Part shown: positions 48,369 through 56,818 of the stretch, in pieces
Numbering within the stretch: position 1 is the first letter of the stretch
How the letters are laid out: every line of letters starts with the position of its first letter
Source of the DNA: Streptomyces puniciscabiei
GTDB lineage: Bacteria; Actinomycetota; Actinomycetes; Streptomycetales; Streptomycetaceae
Reading direction: 5' to 3'
DNA: 64,000 bases
Assembly: GCF_006715785.1 (NCBI RefSeq)
Contig: NZ_VFNX01000001.1
Coordinates: 5,374,001-5,438,000, forward strand
The notes under the pieces: model-generated
What the model saw: only the letters and a program-made list of their open reading frames with translations
Databases searched by the model: none
Told to the model about the DNA's origin: nothing
Position numbers and translations under genes: made by a program

Positions 48369-49640
48369 ATGCGGTGGATACGCGCCGCCGGTAGGGGCCT
48401 CCTCGTTCTCGCCGTGATCCTCACCGGGTACGTCGCCTCCGGCGCGCAGGCCGACGAGGGCGCGGGCGAGAGCCGCGGCCCGCTCACCCTGGCCACCGCC
48501 GGCGACCTCACCGGATATCTCGCCCCGCTGCTGCAGGGCTGGAACCGCACCCACCCCGGCGAGAAGGTGACCCTCGTCGAGCTGCCGGACTCCGCCGACG
48601 AGACCCATGCGCAGATGACCACCGACCTGCGCGGTGGTGACCGGGGCCGCTTCGACGTCCTCAACATCGACGTCAACTGGACCTCGGAGTTCGCGGCGGC
48701 CGGCTGGATCCGCCCGCTGCCCCGTGATCGCTTCCCGCTGAAGAGCTTCCTGCCGCCGGTCGTGGACACGGCCACCTACGACGGCCGGCTGTACGCGGTC
48801 CCGTACGTCACGAATGCCGGACTTCTCCTGTATCGCAAGGACATCCTCGCCAAGGAGGGCGTCCCCCCGCCGCGCACCTGGGCCGAGCTGGAGCACGACG
48901 CGAAGACCATCGCGCCCAAGTACCACCTCGGCGGCTACGCGGGCCAGTTCCTGCCCTACGAGGGCCTCACGGTCAACGCGGCCGAGGCCGTCTACTCGGC
49001 GGGCGGCACGATCCTCGGCGGCGAGGGCACCCGGGTCACCGTCGACTCCTCCGCCGCCCGCGAGGGCATCGGCTTCCTCGCCCGCGGCGTCCGCGAGGGC
49101 TGGATACCGAAGGCGGCGCTGACGTACAAGGAGGAGGAGTCCAAGCAGGCCTTCCAGGACGGCGGGCTGCTCTTCCTGCGCAACTGGCCCTATGCGTACG
49201 CCGTGGCCTCGGCCAAGGGCTCCAAGGTGGCCGGGAGGATCGGCGCCGTACCGCTGCCCGGCCCCGACGGACCGGGGACCAGTGTGCTCGGCGGCTCCAA
49301 CCTGGCCGTCAACTCCCATGCGGCGCATCCCGATTCGGCCGCCCGGCTGATCGCCTACCTCACCAGCGCGCCCGTCCAGCGCCAGGTGCTCACCCGGGGT
49401 GCCCTGCCGCCCGTGCGCGCCGCGCTCTACGAGGATCCCCAGCTGGTGCGGCGCTTCCCCTATCTGCCGACCCTGCGCACCGCCGTGCTCACTGCCCGGC
49501 CGCGCCCCAAGAGCCCGCACTACGACCAGGTCAGCCTGGTGGTGCAGGCCGTGATGCAGGACGCGCTCAGCGGGCGGGAGACGCCCGAACAGGCCGTGCG
49601 CAGGCTCGCGCGCGAGCTCGACGCGATCGCCCGCCGATAG
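48369..49640 (+). CDS. extracellular sugar-binding protein, apparently without lipid anchor
   Basis: 423-residue family-1 solute-binding protein (maltose/trehalose-binding type): LTLATAGDLTGYLAPLLQGWN, RFDVLNIDVNWTSEFAAAGWI, YAVPYVTNAGLLLYRKDIL and GGSNLAVNSHAAHPDSAARLIAYL. The N-terminus has a hydrophobic signal segment ending in an AQA-type cleavage site (about residue 31). No lipobox cysteine is seen, so it may be released or anchored otherwise. The ATG at 48369 follows GGGAGG. It precedes the alpha-glucosidase and a second binding protein, so the locus encodes two different binding proteins. Confidence 0.83.
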   Translation: MRWIRAAGRGLLVLAVILTGYVASGAQADEGAGESRGPLTLATAGDLTGYLAPLLQGWNRTHPGEKVTLVELPDSADETHAQMTTDLRGGDRGRFDVLNIDVNWTSEFAAAGWIRPLPRDRFPLKSFLPPVVDTATYDGRLYAVPYVTNAGLLLYRKDILAKEGVPPPRTWAELEHDAKTIAPKYHLGGYAGQFLPYEGLTVNAAEAVYSAGGTILGGEGTRVTVDSSAAREGIGFLARGVREGWIPKAALTYKEEESKQAFQDGGLLFLRNWPYAYAVASAKGSKVAGRIGAVPLPGPDGPGTSVLGGSNLAVNSHAAHPDSAARLIAYLTSAPVQRQVLTRGALPPVRAALYEDPQLVRRFPYLPTLRTAVLTARPRPKSPHYDQVSLVVQAVMQDALSGRETPEQAVRRLARELDAIARR

Positions 49641-49656
49641 TTACTTGTTAAGTAAC
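49640..49656. promoter_or_regulatory. 17-bp perfect palindrome upstream of the alpha-glucosidase
   Basis: GTTACTT-GTT-AAGTAAC begins at the last base of the preceding stop codon and lies 120-136 bp upstream of the alpha-glucosidase start. It is AT-rich against its surroundings, which suggests an operator. No regulator gene is adjacent in this orientation. Confidence 0.6.
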
Positions 49657-49738
49657 GCGCAGATCTCATCTCGGCGCATGATGCCCGGTTAAGTCCGATT
49701 TTGCGCCCTCAACTCACCAGTAGCTTCCGTTCTTTTCG

Positions 49739-49769
49739 TTGACACCCTCACGACACGCCTACCTAACAT
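49739..49769 (+). promoter_or_regulatory. probable leaderless promoter of the alpha-glucosidase gene
   Basis: TTGACA (49739-49744) is followed by TAACAT (49764-49769, 19-nt spacer). A start site 7 nt on would fall on the ATG at 49776. No ribosome binding site lies before the ATG. A short ATGCATGCAT palindrome overlaps the -10 region. Confidence 0.5.
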
Positions 49770-49775
49770 GCATGC

Positions 49776-51386
49776 ATGCTGAGTAAGTACCACTGGTGGC
49801 GTGACGCGGTGATCTACCAGGTCTACGTCCGCAGCTTTCTCGACAGCACCGGCGACGGCATCGGCGATCTGGCCGGCGTCCGGGCCGGGCTGCCGTATCT
49901 GAAGAAGCTGGGCGTCGACGGGATCTGGCTGAGCCCGTTCTACCCCTCGCCCCAGCACGACCACGGCTACGACGTGGCCGACTACTGCGGGGTCGACCCG
50001 CTCTTCGGCGACCTCGCCGAGTTCGACCTGCTGATGGCGGCCGCGCACCGGCTCGGCATCAAGGTGCTCCTGGACATCGTGCCCAACCACTGCTCCAGCG
50101 AGCACCCGTGGTTCCGCGAGGCGCTCGACAGCGCGCCCGGCAGCCCGGCCCGCGCCCGCTTCCACTTCGCCGACGGCCGCGGCCCGGACGGTGCCGAGCC
50201 GCCCAACAACTGGCACGCGATGTTCGGCGGCCCGGCCTGGACCCGGGTCGGCGACGGCCAGTGGTACCTGCACATGTTCACGCCCGAGCAGCCCGACTGG
50301 AACTGGCGCACCCCCGAGGTCGCCGCCGAGTTCGACCGCGTCCTGCGCTTCTGGCTCGACCGTGGCGTCGACGGCTTCCGCATCGACGTCGCCGCCGGCC
50401 TCTACAAGCACCCCGAACTGCCCGACTCCGACGACCCGGAGGCCGACGCCCGCACCCGCGACTCGGTCAACCCGCTCGCCTGGAACCAGCCCGAGGTGCA
50501 CGAGGTGTGGCGGCAGTGGCGCGCGACCTGCGAGGAGTACACGGCCCGCGACGGCCGTGAACGCCTCCTCGTCGGCGAGGTCTCCGTCCCCACCGCCCGC
50601 GAACACGCCCTGTACGTCCGCCCGGACGAACTCCACCAGGCCTTCTTCTTCGACCTGCTCGGCGCCCCCTGGGACGCCGACGCCTTCCGCAAGGTCATCT
50701 CCGAGGCCATGCAGGACATCGCCGGCACCGGCTCCACGGTCACCTGGGTGCTCAACAACCACGACCAGGTCCGCACCGTCACCCGCTACGGCGAACCCGC
50801 CCCCGAGGGCAGCGGACTCGGCGCCGCCCGCGCCCGCGCCGCGGCCCTGCTGATGCTGGCGCTGCCCGGAGCCGCGTACATCTACCAGGGCGAGGAGCTG
50901 GGTCTGCCCGAGGTCGTCGACCTGCCCGACGACGTCCTCACCGACCCGATATTCCGCCGCACCGGCAGCCGCGCCCGCATCCGCGACGGCTGCCGGGTGC
51001 CGCTGCCCTGGTCCGGACAGGCCTCCCCGTTCGGCTTCACCTCCGGCGTGGAGGGCGCCAAGCCCTGGCTCCCGCAGCCCGACTACTTCGCCGAGTACGC
51101 CACCGACCGCGCCCTCGCCGACACCCGCTCCTTCTGGCACCTGTACCGCGACGGCCTCCAACTCCGGCACTCTCTGCCCCAGTTGGGCGAGGGAACGCTG
51201 CACTGGCTGGAGTCCCCGCCCGGCGTCCTCGCCTTCACCCGCGGCGACGGCCTGGTCTGCGCCGTCAACTTCGGTACGGCCCCCACGCCCGCCCCGGTCT
51301 CCGGCACCCCCCTGCTGTCCAGCGGCCCCTGCCCGGCCGGCGTCCTGCCCGGCGCCACGGCCGCCTGGTGGCTCAGCGATCTCTGA
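49776..51386 (+). CDS. aglA: GH13 alpha-glucosidase (AglA-like)
   Basis: 536-residue glycoside hydrolase family 13 enzyme, cytoplasmic (no signal peptide). It resembles oligo-1,6-glucosidase/alpha-glucosidase: YQVYVRSFLDSTGDGIGDL, LDIVPNHCSSEHPWF, GFRIDVAAG with nucleophile Asp204, acid/base Glu268 in LLVGEVSVPT, and NNHD with Asp330. The insert and length fit the 23/31 subfamily type. It would split imported alpha-glucosides into glucose. It heads the operon aglA-binding protein-permease-permease. No transporter ATPase is present, so the shared MsiK-type ATPase of Streptomyces is probably used. Confidence 0.92.
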   Translation: MLSKYHWWRDAVIYQVYVRSFLDSTGDGIGDLAGVRAGLPYLKKLGVDGIWLSPFYPSPQHDHGYDVADYCGVDPLFGDLAEFDLLMAAAHRLGIKVLLDIVPNHCSSEHPWFREALDSAPGSPARARFHFADGRGPDGAEPPNNWHAMFGGPAWTRVGDGQWYLHMFTPEQPDWNWRTPEVAAEFDRVLRFWLDRGVDGFRIDVAAGLYKHPELPDSDDPEADARTRDSVNPLAWNQPEVHEVWRQWRATCEEYTARDGRERLLVGEVSVPTAREHALYVRPDELHQAFFFDLLGAPWDADAFRKVISEAMQDIAGTGSTVTWVLNNHDQVRTVTRYGEPAPEGSGLGAARARAAALLMLALPGAAYIYQGEELGLPEVVDLPDDVLTDPIFRRTGSRARIRDGCRVPLPWSGQASPFGFTSGVEGAKPWLPQPDYFAEYATDRALADTRSFWHLYRDGLQLRHSLPQLGEGTLHWLESPPGVLAFTRGDGLVCAVNFGTAPTPAPVSGTPLLSSGPCPAGVLPGATAAWWLSDL

Positions 51387-51428
51387 CCCCCGACACCGTC
51401 ACCTCACCTCCCCGAAGGGACATCAACG

Positions 51429-52754
51429 ATGATGCGACGACGTACCACCCTGCTCACCAGCTGCACCGCCCTCGCCCTGGCGCTCGGCGCGACCGCCTGC
51501 GGCGGCGGGCCCGTCTCGGCCGGCGGCGGTGACAAGGCGCTCAGCGGCCAGACGGTCACCGTGGCCGGTGTCTGGACCGGCAGCGAACAGAAGAACTTCC
51601 AGAAGGTGCTGGACGCCTTCACCGCGAAGACCGGCGCCAAGACGCAGTTCATCTCCACCGGCGACAACGTCTCCACCGTCGTCGGCAGCAAGATCGAGGG
51701 CGGCAACGCGCCCGACGTCGTGATGGTCCCGCAGGTCGGCGTGCTCGACCAGTTCGCGAAGAAGGGCTGGCTCAAGCCGCTGTCCCCGACGGCGCAGGCG
51801 ACGATCACCGCCGACTACGCGCCCGTGTGGAAGAAGTACGGCAGCGTCGACGGCACCCTGTACGGCCTGTACTTCAAGGCCGCCCACAAGTCCACCGTCT
51901 GGTACAGCCCCGGCGCGCTCTCCCAGGCCGGGGTCAAGCCGCCGAAGACGTACGACGAGATGCTGAAGGCCGGCCACACCGTCTCCGACTCCGGGCTCGC
52001 GGCCTTCGCCGTCGGCGGAGAGGACGGCTGGACCCTCACCGACTGGTTCGAGAACATCTACCTCTCCCAGGCCGGACCCGAGAAGTACGACGCCCTCGCC
52101 GCGCACAAGCTGAAGTGGACCGACGCGAGCGTGGTCAAGGCGCTGGGGACGCTCGGCAAGCTGTTCAAGGACAAGCAGCTGATCGCTGGCGGCCAGAAGG
52201 AGGCCCTGAACACCGACTTCCCCAGCTCGGTGGAGAAGGTGTTCGGACCCAAGCCCGAGGCCGGCATGGTCTACGAGGGCGACTTCGTGGGCGGAGTCGC
52301 GCACGACCAGTTCGGCAAGACCATCGGCAAGGACGCCGACTTCTTCCCGTTCCCGGCGGTCGACGGCGGCACGGCACCCGTCGTCAGCGGCGGCGACGCG
52401 GCGGTCGTCCTCAAGGACGGCAAGAACGCCAAGGCCGGCATGAAACTCCTGGAGTACCTGGCCACCCCGGAGGCCGCGGCCGTGTGGGCGAAGGCGGGCG
52501 GCTTCCTGTCCCCGAACAAGAAGCTCGACCCGGCCTCCTACGGCGACGACGTCACCCGCGCCACCGCCAAGTCCCTGATCGACGCGGGCGACTCGGTCCG
52601 CTTCGACATGTCCGACCAGGCCCCGGCGGCCTTCGGCGGCACCAAGGGCGCCGGCGAGTGGAAGCTGCTCCAGGACTTCCTGCGCGACCCGTCGGACCCG
52701 AAGGGCACCGCGGCGAAGCTGGAAGCCGCCGCGGCCAAGGCCTACCAGGGCTGA
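51429..52754 (+). CDS. alpha-glucoside ABC transporter substrate-binding lipoprotein
   Basis: 441 residues. Signal peptide with lipobox (LGATAC, Cys about 24), then a family-1 binding protein resembling AglE: VTVAGVWTGSEQKNFQKVLD, FISTGDNVSTVVGSKIEGG, APDVVMVPQVGVLDQFAKKG, WTLTDWFENIYLSQAGPE and EYLATPEAAAVWAKAGGFLSP. It follows aglA by 42 bp and precedes two permeases, so it is the main binding protein of this importer. The start could be either of the two adjacent ATGs. Confidence 0.92.
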   Translation: MMRRRTTLLTSCTALALALGATACGGGPVSAGGGDKALSGQTVTVAGVWTGSEQKNFQKVLDAFTAKTGAKTQFISTGDNVSTVVGSKIEGGNAPDVVMVPQVGVLDQFAKKGWLKPLSPTAQATITADYAPVWKKYGSVDGTLYGLYFKAAHKSTVWYSPGALSQAGVKPPKTYDEMLKAGHTVSDSGLAAFAVGGEDGWTLTDWFENIYLSQAGPEKYDALAAHKLKWTDASVVKALGTLGKLFKDKQLIAGGQKEALNTDFPSSVEKVFGPKPEAGMVYEGDFVGGVAHDQFGKTIGKDADFFPFPAVDGGTAPVVSGGDAAVVLKDGKNAKAGMKLLEYLATPEAAAVWAKAGGFLSPNKKLDPASYGDDVTRATAKSLIDAGDSVRFDMSDQAPAAFGGTKGAGEWKLLQDFLRDPSDPKGTAAKLEAAAAKAYQG

Positions 52755-52766
52755 GCGGCAGCCATC

Positions 52767-54119
52767 ATGACCGCCACCGCTCTCGTGAAACAGCAGGCGG
52801 GCCCGCGGGCCGCCGGCGCGGCGCGCGGGCGCCGCAGCCGGCGGCGCGCCCGGCTGATCGCCCTGCTCTTCGTCTTCCCCGCGCTGCTCCTGCTCGGCGC
52901 GCTCGTCGTCTACCCGGTGCTGTTCTCCGTCGGCCGCAGCTTCTTCGACGCCTCCGGCACCCGGTTCGTCGGCGGCGGCAACTACGCCGAGATGTTCCGC
53001 GACCCGGCGACCCTGAAGGCCATCCGCAACACCGCCATCTGGGTGGTGGTCGCCCCGGCCCTGCTGACCGGCCTCGGCCTGATCCTGGCCGTGCTGGTCG
53101 AGAAGGTCCGCTGGGCCACCGCCTTCAAGCTGCTGCTGTTCATGCCGATGGCGGTGTCCTTCCTGGCCGCCGGCATCATCTTCCGGCTGGCCTACGACGA
53201 GGACCCGAACAAGGGCGTCCTGAACGCGGCCGTGGTCTCCGTGCACGATGCCTTCGAGGGCACGTCGTCGTACCCGACGGCGCGCGGCCGCCAGGGCCTG
53301 CTGACCCAGGACCGGGACGGCTCGTACCGTACGACCGCCTCCGCCGGCCACTCGGTGGCCCTTCCGATGGTCGGCGTGCTGCCCAAGGACCTGCCCAAGG
53401 GCGCCGAGCCCGCTGCCGCGGCGGCCGCGCGCAAGGCGGCGCCCGGCGAGCTGCGCGGGGTCGTCTACCTCGACTTCACCCCCGGCGGCGGAGGCAGGCA
53501 GGGCAAGGTCGACCCGAAGGAGAGCGGCCTGCCCGGCATGAAGGTCCAGGCGGTGCGCGACGGCAGCACGGTCGCGAGCGCGACCACCGCGGCCGACGGC
53601 TCCTTCCGCTTCTCCGGGCTGCGCGCGGGCTCGTACACGGTGAGACTTCCCGGGTCCAACTTCGCCCCGCCGTACCAGGGCGTCTCCTGGCTCGGCCCGG
53701 CCCTCGTCACCCCGGCGATCATCGGCGCGTACCTGTGGATCTGGACCGGCTTCGCGATGGTGCTGATCGGCGCGGGTCTCGCGGCCCTGCCCCGGGACGC
53801 CCTGGAGGCGGCCCGGATGGACGGCGCGAACGAGTGGCAGATCTTCCGCAGGATCACCGTGCCGCTGCTGGCCCCCGTGCTGACGGTCGTCTTCGTGACC
53901 CTCGTCATCAACGTGATGAAGGTCTTCGACCTCGTCTACATCATCGCGCCCGGACCGGTGCAGGAGGACGCCACCGTGCTCGCCACCCAGATGTGGCTCG
54001 TGTCCTTCGGCGGCGGCAACAACCAGGGCCTCGGCAGCGCCCTCGGCGTGCTGCTCCTGCTGCTGGTGATTCCCGCGATGGTCTTCAACGTCCGCCGCTT
54101 CCGCAACAGTCAACGATGA
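52767..54119 (+). CDS. alpha-glucoside ABC permease with an inserted extracytoplasmic domain
   Basis: 450 residues, much longer than usual MalF-type permeases (about 300). Helices near 30-52 and 85-140 precede an insert of about 160 residues (about 145-300). The core then resumes with LVTPAIIGAYLWIWTGFAMVLIG and the EAA loop (LPRDALEAARMDGANEWQIFRRITVPLL). The insert contains a linker (PKGAEPAAAAAARKAAPGEL) and a Cna-B/carboxypeptidase-regulatory-like beta-sandwich at about 253-300 (GLPGMKVQAVRDGSTVASAT, DGSFRFSGLRAGSYTVRLPG). The topology puts it outside the membrane. It is in the aglA operon, 12 bp after the binding-protein gene. Confidence 0.88.
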   Translation: MTATALVKQQAGPRAAGAARGRRSRRRARLIALLFVFPALLLLGALVVYPVLFSVGRSFFDASGTRFVGGGNYAEMFRDPATLKAIRNTAIWVVVAPALLTGLGLILAVLVEKVRWATAFKLLLFMPMAVSFLAAGIIFRLAYDEDPNKGVLNAAVVSVHDAFEGTSSYPTARGRQGLLTQDRDGSYRTTASAGHSVALPMVGVLPKDLPKGAEPAAAAAARKAAPGELRGVVYLDFTPGGGGRQGKVDPKESGLPGMKVQAVRDGSTVASATTAADGSFRFSGLRAGSYTVRLPGSNFAPPYQGVSWLGPALVTPAIIGAYLWIWTGFAMVLIGAGLAALPRDALEAARMDGANEWQIFRRITVPLLAPVLTVVFVTLVINVMKVFDLVYIIAPGPVQEDATVLATQMWLVSFGGGNNQGLGSALGVLLLLLVIPAMVFNVRRFRNSQR

Positions 54120-54129
54120 GGAGTCAGCG

Positions 54130-54969
54130 ATGAACGCGATCAGGCGGGGCCTGGGCAACGGCCTGGTGCAGGCCTTCCTGGTGGTGATCGGCCTGGTCTG
54201 GCTGACCCCGCTCGCAGGCCTCTTCGTGTCCTCCCTGCGCTCGGCGCAGGACACCGCGAAGGGCGGCTGGTGGACGGCGCTCACCAGCCCCGGCCAGCTG
54301 TCCTTCGACAACTACTCGGCGCTGCTGAAGAACTCCGGCATGACGCAGGCCTTCTGGAACACGGTGCTGATCTCGGTGCCGGCCACGACGCTCGTCGTGG
54401 TCATCGCCGCCCTCGCCGGATACGCCTTCGCCTGGCTGGACTTCCCGCTGCGGGAGCCCCTCTTCCTGCTGGTGGTGGCCCTGTTGGTGGTGCCGGTCCA
54501 GATCGGCCTGCTGCCGGTGGCCAAACTCTTCGGCGCGCTGGGCCTGTTCGGCACGATCCCCGGCGTGGTCCTCTTCCACGTGGCCTACGGCCTGCCCTTC
54601 GCCGTGTTCCTGCTGCGCAACTACTTCGCGGAGATGCCGAAGGAGATGCTGGAGGCGGCCCGGATGGACGGCGGCAGCGAGTGGCGCATCTTCACGCGCC
54701 TGGTCCTGCCGGTGGGGCGTCCCGCGATCGCCTCGCTCGCGATCTTCCAGTTCCTGTGGGTCTGGAACGACATGCTGGTCGCCCTGCTGTTCGCCGACAG
54801 TTCCTCCCAGCCGCTGACCGTGGAACTCCAGTCCCAGATCCGCCAGTTCGGCAGCAATATCGACGTCCTGGCCCCGGGCGCGTTCCTGTCCCTGATCGTG
54901 CCGGTGGTGGTGTTCTTCGCCTTCCAGCGGCACTTCGTCCAGGGCGTGATGGCGGGCTCGGTCAAGTGA
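54130..54969 (+). CDS. alpha-glucoside ABC permease (MalG/AglG type)
   Basis: 279 residues with six helices. The EAA motif is EMPKEMLEAARMDGGSEWRIFTRLVLP. Start and end (GLVQAFLVVIGLVWLTPLAG, FAFQRHFVQGVMAGSVK) are typical of MalG-type permeases. It follows the first permease by 10 bp and closes the operon, with a small hairpin (54972-54986) after the stop. Confidence 0.93.
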   Translation: MNAIRRGLGNGLVQAFLVVIGLVWLTPLAGLFVSSLRSAQDTAKGGWWTALTSPGQLSFDNYSALLKNSGMTQAFWNTVLISVPATTLVVVIAALAGYAFAWLDFPLREPLFLLVVALLVVPVQIGLLPVAKLFGALGLFGTIPGVVLFHVAYGLPFAVFLLRNYFAEMPKEMLEAARMDGGSEWRIFTRLVLPVGRPAIASLAIFQFLWVWNDMLVALLFADSSSQPLTVELQSQIRQFGSNIDVLAPGAFLSLIVPVVVFFAFQRHFVQGVMAGSVK

Positions 54970-54971
54970 CC

Positions 54972-54986
54972 GAGCCCGCTGGGCTC
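54972..54986. terminator. short hairpin between convergent genes
   Basis: GAGCCC (54972-54977), 3-nt loop, GGGCTC (54981-54986), between the permease stop and the convergent lipoprotein stop. It can act in both directions. Confidence 0.55.
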
Positions 54987-55416
54987 ACGCGTACGTCCAG
55001 CGCCAGGCGCTGCCGCTGTACGAGCACGTGATCGTCGTGCCGGCCGCGTCGGTGGTCGTCGCCCCGTGGTCGCCGCTGCGGCAGAACTGGCCCGCCCGGT
55101 AGCAGTTGCCCGCGTTGGAGACGATGGAACAGGTGCCGGTGCCGGTGCCGTCACTGCGCACCGTGCCGGAGGCGGCCTTGGTGACGGTGACGGTCGGTCC
55201 GGGCGTTCTGACGGTCTTCGTCCTGGTGACCGTCGGCCCGGGCTCCGGCCGGGCGGTCACGGTGGTCGTGGCCGTGACGGTCACGGTGGGCCGCGGCGGC
55301 GGTGCCGACGCCTTGGCCGCGCTGTCGTGCGTGGACTGGCCACAGCCGGCCGCGCCGGCGGCCAGCAGCGCGACGCAGGCGGCCCACAGCCGCACCCTCC
55401 TGGTTCGGCGGGGCAT
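54985..55416 (-). CDS. small secreted lipoprotein with Thr/Val-rich linker
   Basis: 143 residues. Signal peptide with lipobox (AAGAAGC, Cys about 25), then a long TVTVT/PGPTVT-rich low-complexity linker (about 43-82). The small C-terminal domain of about 50 residues has four cysteines (GTCSIVSNAGNCYRAGQFCR, TTITCSYSGSAWRWTY), probably two disulfides. The end (ITCSYSGSAWRW) resembles small secreted Streptomyces domains. Function unknown. Its start overlaps the stop of the upstream lamin-tail gene by 1 bp. Confidence 0.75.
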   Translation of the reverse strand: MPRRTRRVRLWAACVALLAAGAAGCGQSTHDSAAKASAPPPRPTVTVTATTTVTARPEPGPTVTRTKTVRTPGPTVTVTKAASGTVRSDGTGTGTCSIVSNAGNCYRAGQFCRSGDHGATTTDAAGTTITCSYSGSAWRWTYA

Positions 55417-55910
55417 CAGCCGTGGAAGGTGATGTAGCCGTTGCCGTCCCGGTCGTCACGGGACCTGGTGTAGGCGTGGGTGTCCGCGTGGGCGCCGGAC
55501 GGCTTGTACAGGTAGATGGTGTCCCCGTCGTTGTTCCACATGAAGTTGCAGTTCTGGCGGTAGACGACGTTGTTCGCGTCCGAGTCGGTGCCGTGGCCGC
55601 CGCGCAGCTTCACGTAGTCGCCGGGCTCGAGGTAGTGGTTCGAGGGGAACGTGAACCGGTTCCCGGCGGCGTCCTTGACGACGTAGCCCTTGAGGTTGAC
55701 GGTCGTGCTGCGCGAGTAGTTCTTGATCGTCAGGTACTCGTCGCGGGTGTTGCCGGTACGGCAGTTGTTGGAGTCCCGCCCCGGGGCGTCGTACTGGACG
55801 CCCTTGATCTTCAGGGCGGAGGAGTACTCGGTGGCCTGGGCCGGCGCGGCGACGACGACGGCGAGCGTGCCGGCCGTGACAGCGGTGGCCAGCGCGAAAC
55901 GTATACGCAT
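55416..55910 (-). CDS. secreted lamin-tail-domain protein
   Basis: 164 residues with a signal peptide (RIRFALATAVTAGTLAVVVA, cleavage near AQA-TE) and one lamin-tail (LTD) beta-sandwich domain: LKIKGVQYDAPGRD, RDEYLTIKNYSRSTTVNLKGYVVKDAAGN, FPSNHYLEPGDYVKLRGG and WNNDGDTIYLYKPSG. LTD proteins occur in extracellular nucleases and surface proteins. Here the domain stands alone. It is the first gene of a pair with the lipoprotein. Confidence 0.85.
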   Translation of the reverse strand: MRIRFALATAVTAGTLAVVVAAPAQATEYSSALKIKGVQYDAPGRDSNNCRTGNTRDEYLTIKNYSRSTTVNLKGYVVKDAAGNRFTFPSNHYLEPGDYVKLRGGHGTDSDANNVVYRQNCNFMWNNDGDTIYLYKPSGAHADTHAYTRSRDDRDGNGYITFHG

Positions 55911-56035
55911 GATGAGGTCCCCCCTCGGTGGTGCGATTCAGCGGCAGGAGCCTACACAAAAGTTGACGGTTGCACGGATATTCCGTGCAGAAAATGTGAA
56001 GCTCCGTTGAGGGGGGACCTCAGTGGTTCAGCGGT

Positions 56036-56818
56036 TCACGGCGAAGCCGGCGGATACAGCGACCTCGGCAACTGCGAAGCCGCGGCCGAGTCCAGCAGCC
56101 ACAGGGTGCGGGAGCGGCCGTACGCACCCGCCGCCGGGGCCTGGATCTCGCCCGCGCCCGACAGGGCGATGGCCGTGGCCTCCGCCTTGTCCGCCCCGGC
56201 CGCGAGCAGCCAGACCTCCCGGGCCGAACGGATCGCCGGGAGGGTGAGGGAGATCCGGGTCGGCGGGGGCTTGGGCGCGCCGTGCACGCCGATCACCGTG
56301 CGTTCCGTCTCCCGGACCCCCGGATGCTCCGGGAACAGGGAGGCCACGTGGGTGTCCGGGCCGACGCCCAGCATCAGGACGTCGAAGGTCGGCACCGAGC
56401 CGTGGTTCTCCGGCCCGGCCGCCTTCGCCAGCTCCGCCGCGTACGCCTCCGCCGCCGCGCCGACGTCCGTGCCGTACGGGCCGTCGGAGGCGGGCATGGC
56501 GTGCACGCGCTCCGGATCCAGCGGGACGGAGTCGAGCAGGGCCTCGCGGGCCTGCGTCACATTGCGCTCGGGGTCGCCCTCGGGCAGGTAGCGCTCGTCG
56601 CCCCACCACAGGTCGAGCCGGCCCCAGTCGATGGCGTCCCGGGCCGGGGCCGCCGCCAGCGCGGCCAGCAGGCCGTTGCCGTTGCGGCCGCCCGTGAGGA
56701 CCACGGACGCGGTGCCCCGGGAGGCCTGCGCGTCCACGATCTTCGTGATCAGGCGGGCCGCGGCGGCCTGCGCCATCAGGTCCTTGTCGCGGTGGACGAC
56801 CAGCTGCGGAGTGCTCAC
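56036..56818 (-). CDS. pgl: 6-phosphogluconolactonase
   Basis: 260-residue DevB/SOL-type lactonase, second step of the oxidative pentose phosphate pathway. Motifs: VVLTGGRNGNGLLAALA, WGRLDLWWGDERYLPEGDPERN, FDVLMLGVGPDTHVASLFPEHP and ISLTLPAIRSAREVWLLAAGADKA. The GTG at 56818 overlaps the opcA stop (GTGA). It is the last gene of tkt-tal-zwf-opcA-pgl. Confidence 0.93.
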   Translation of the reverse strand: MSTPQLVVHRDKDLMAQAAAARLITKIVDAQASRGTASVVLTGGRNGNGLLAALAAAPARDAIDWGRLDLWWGDERYLPEGDPERNVTQAREALLDSVPLDPERVHAMPASDGPYGTDVGAAAEAYAAELAKAAGPENHGSVPTFDVLMLGVGPDTHVASLFPEHPGVRETERTVIGVHGAPKPPPTRISLTLPAIRSAREVWLLAAGADKAEATAIALSGAGEIQAPAAGAYGRSRTLWLLDSAAASQLPRSLYPPASP

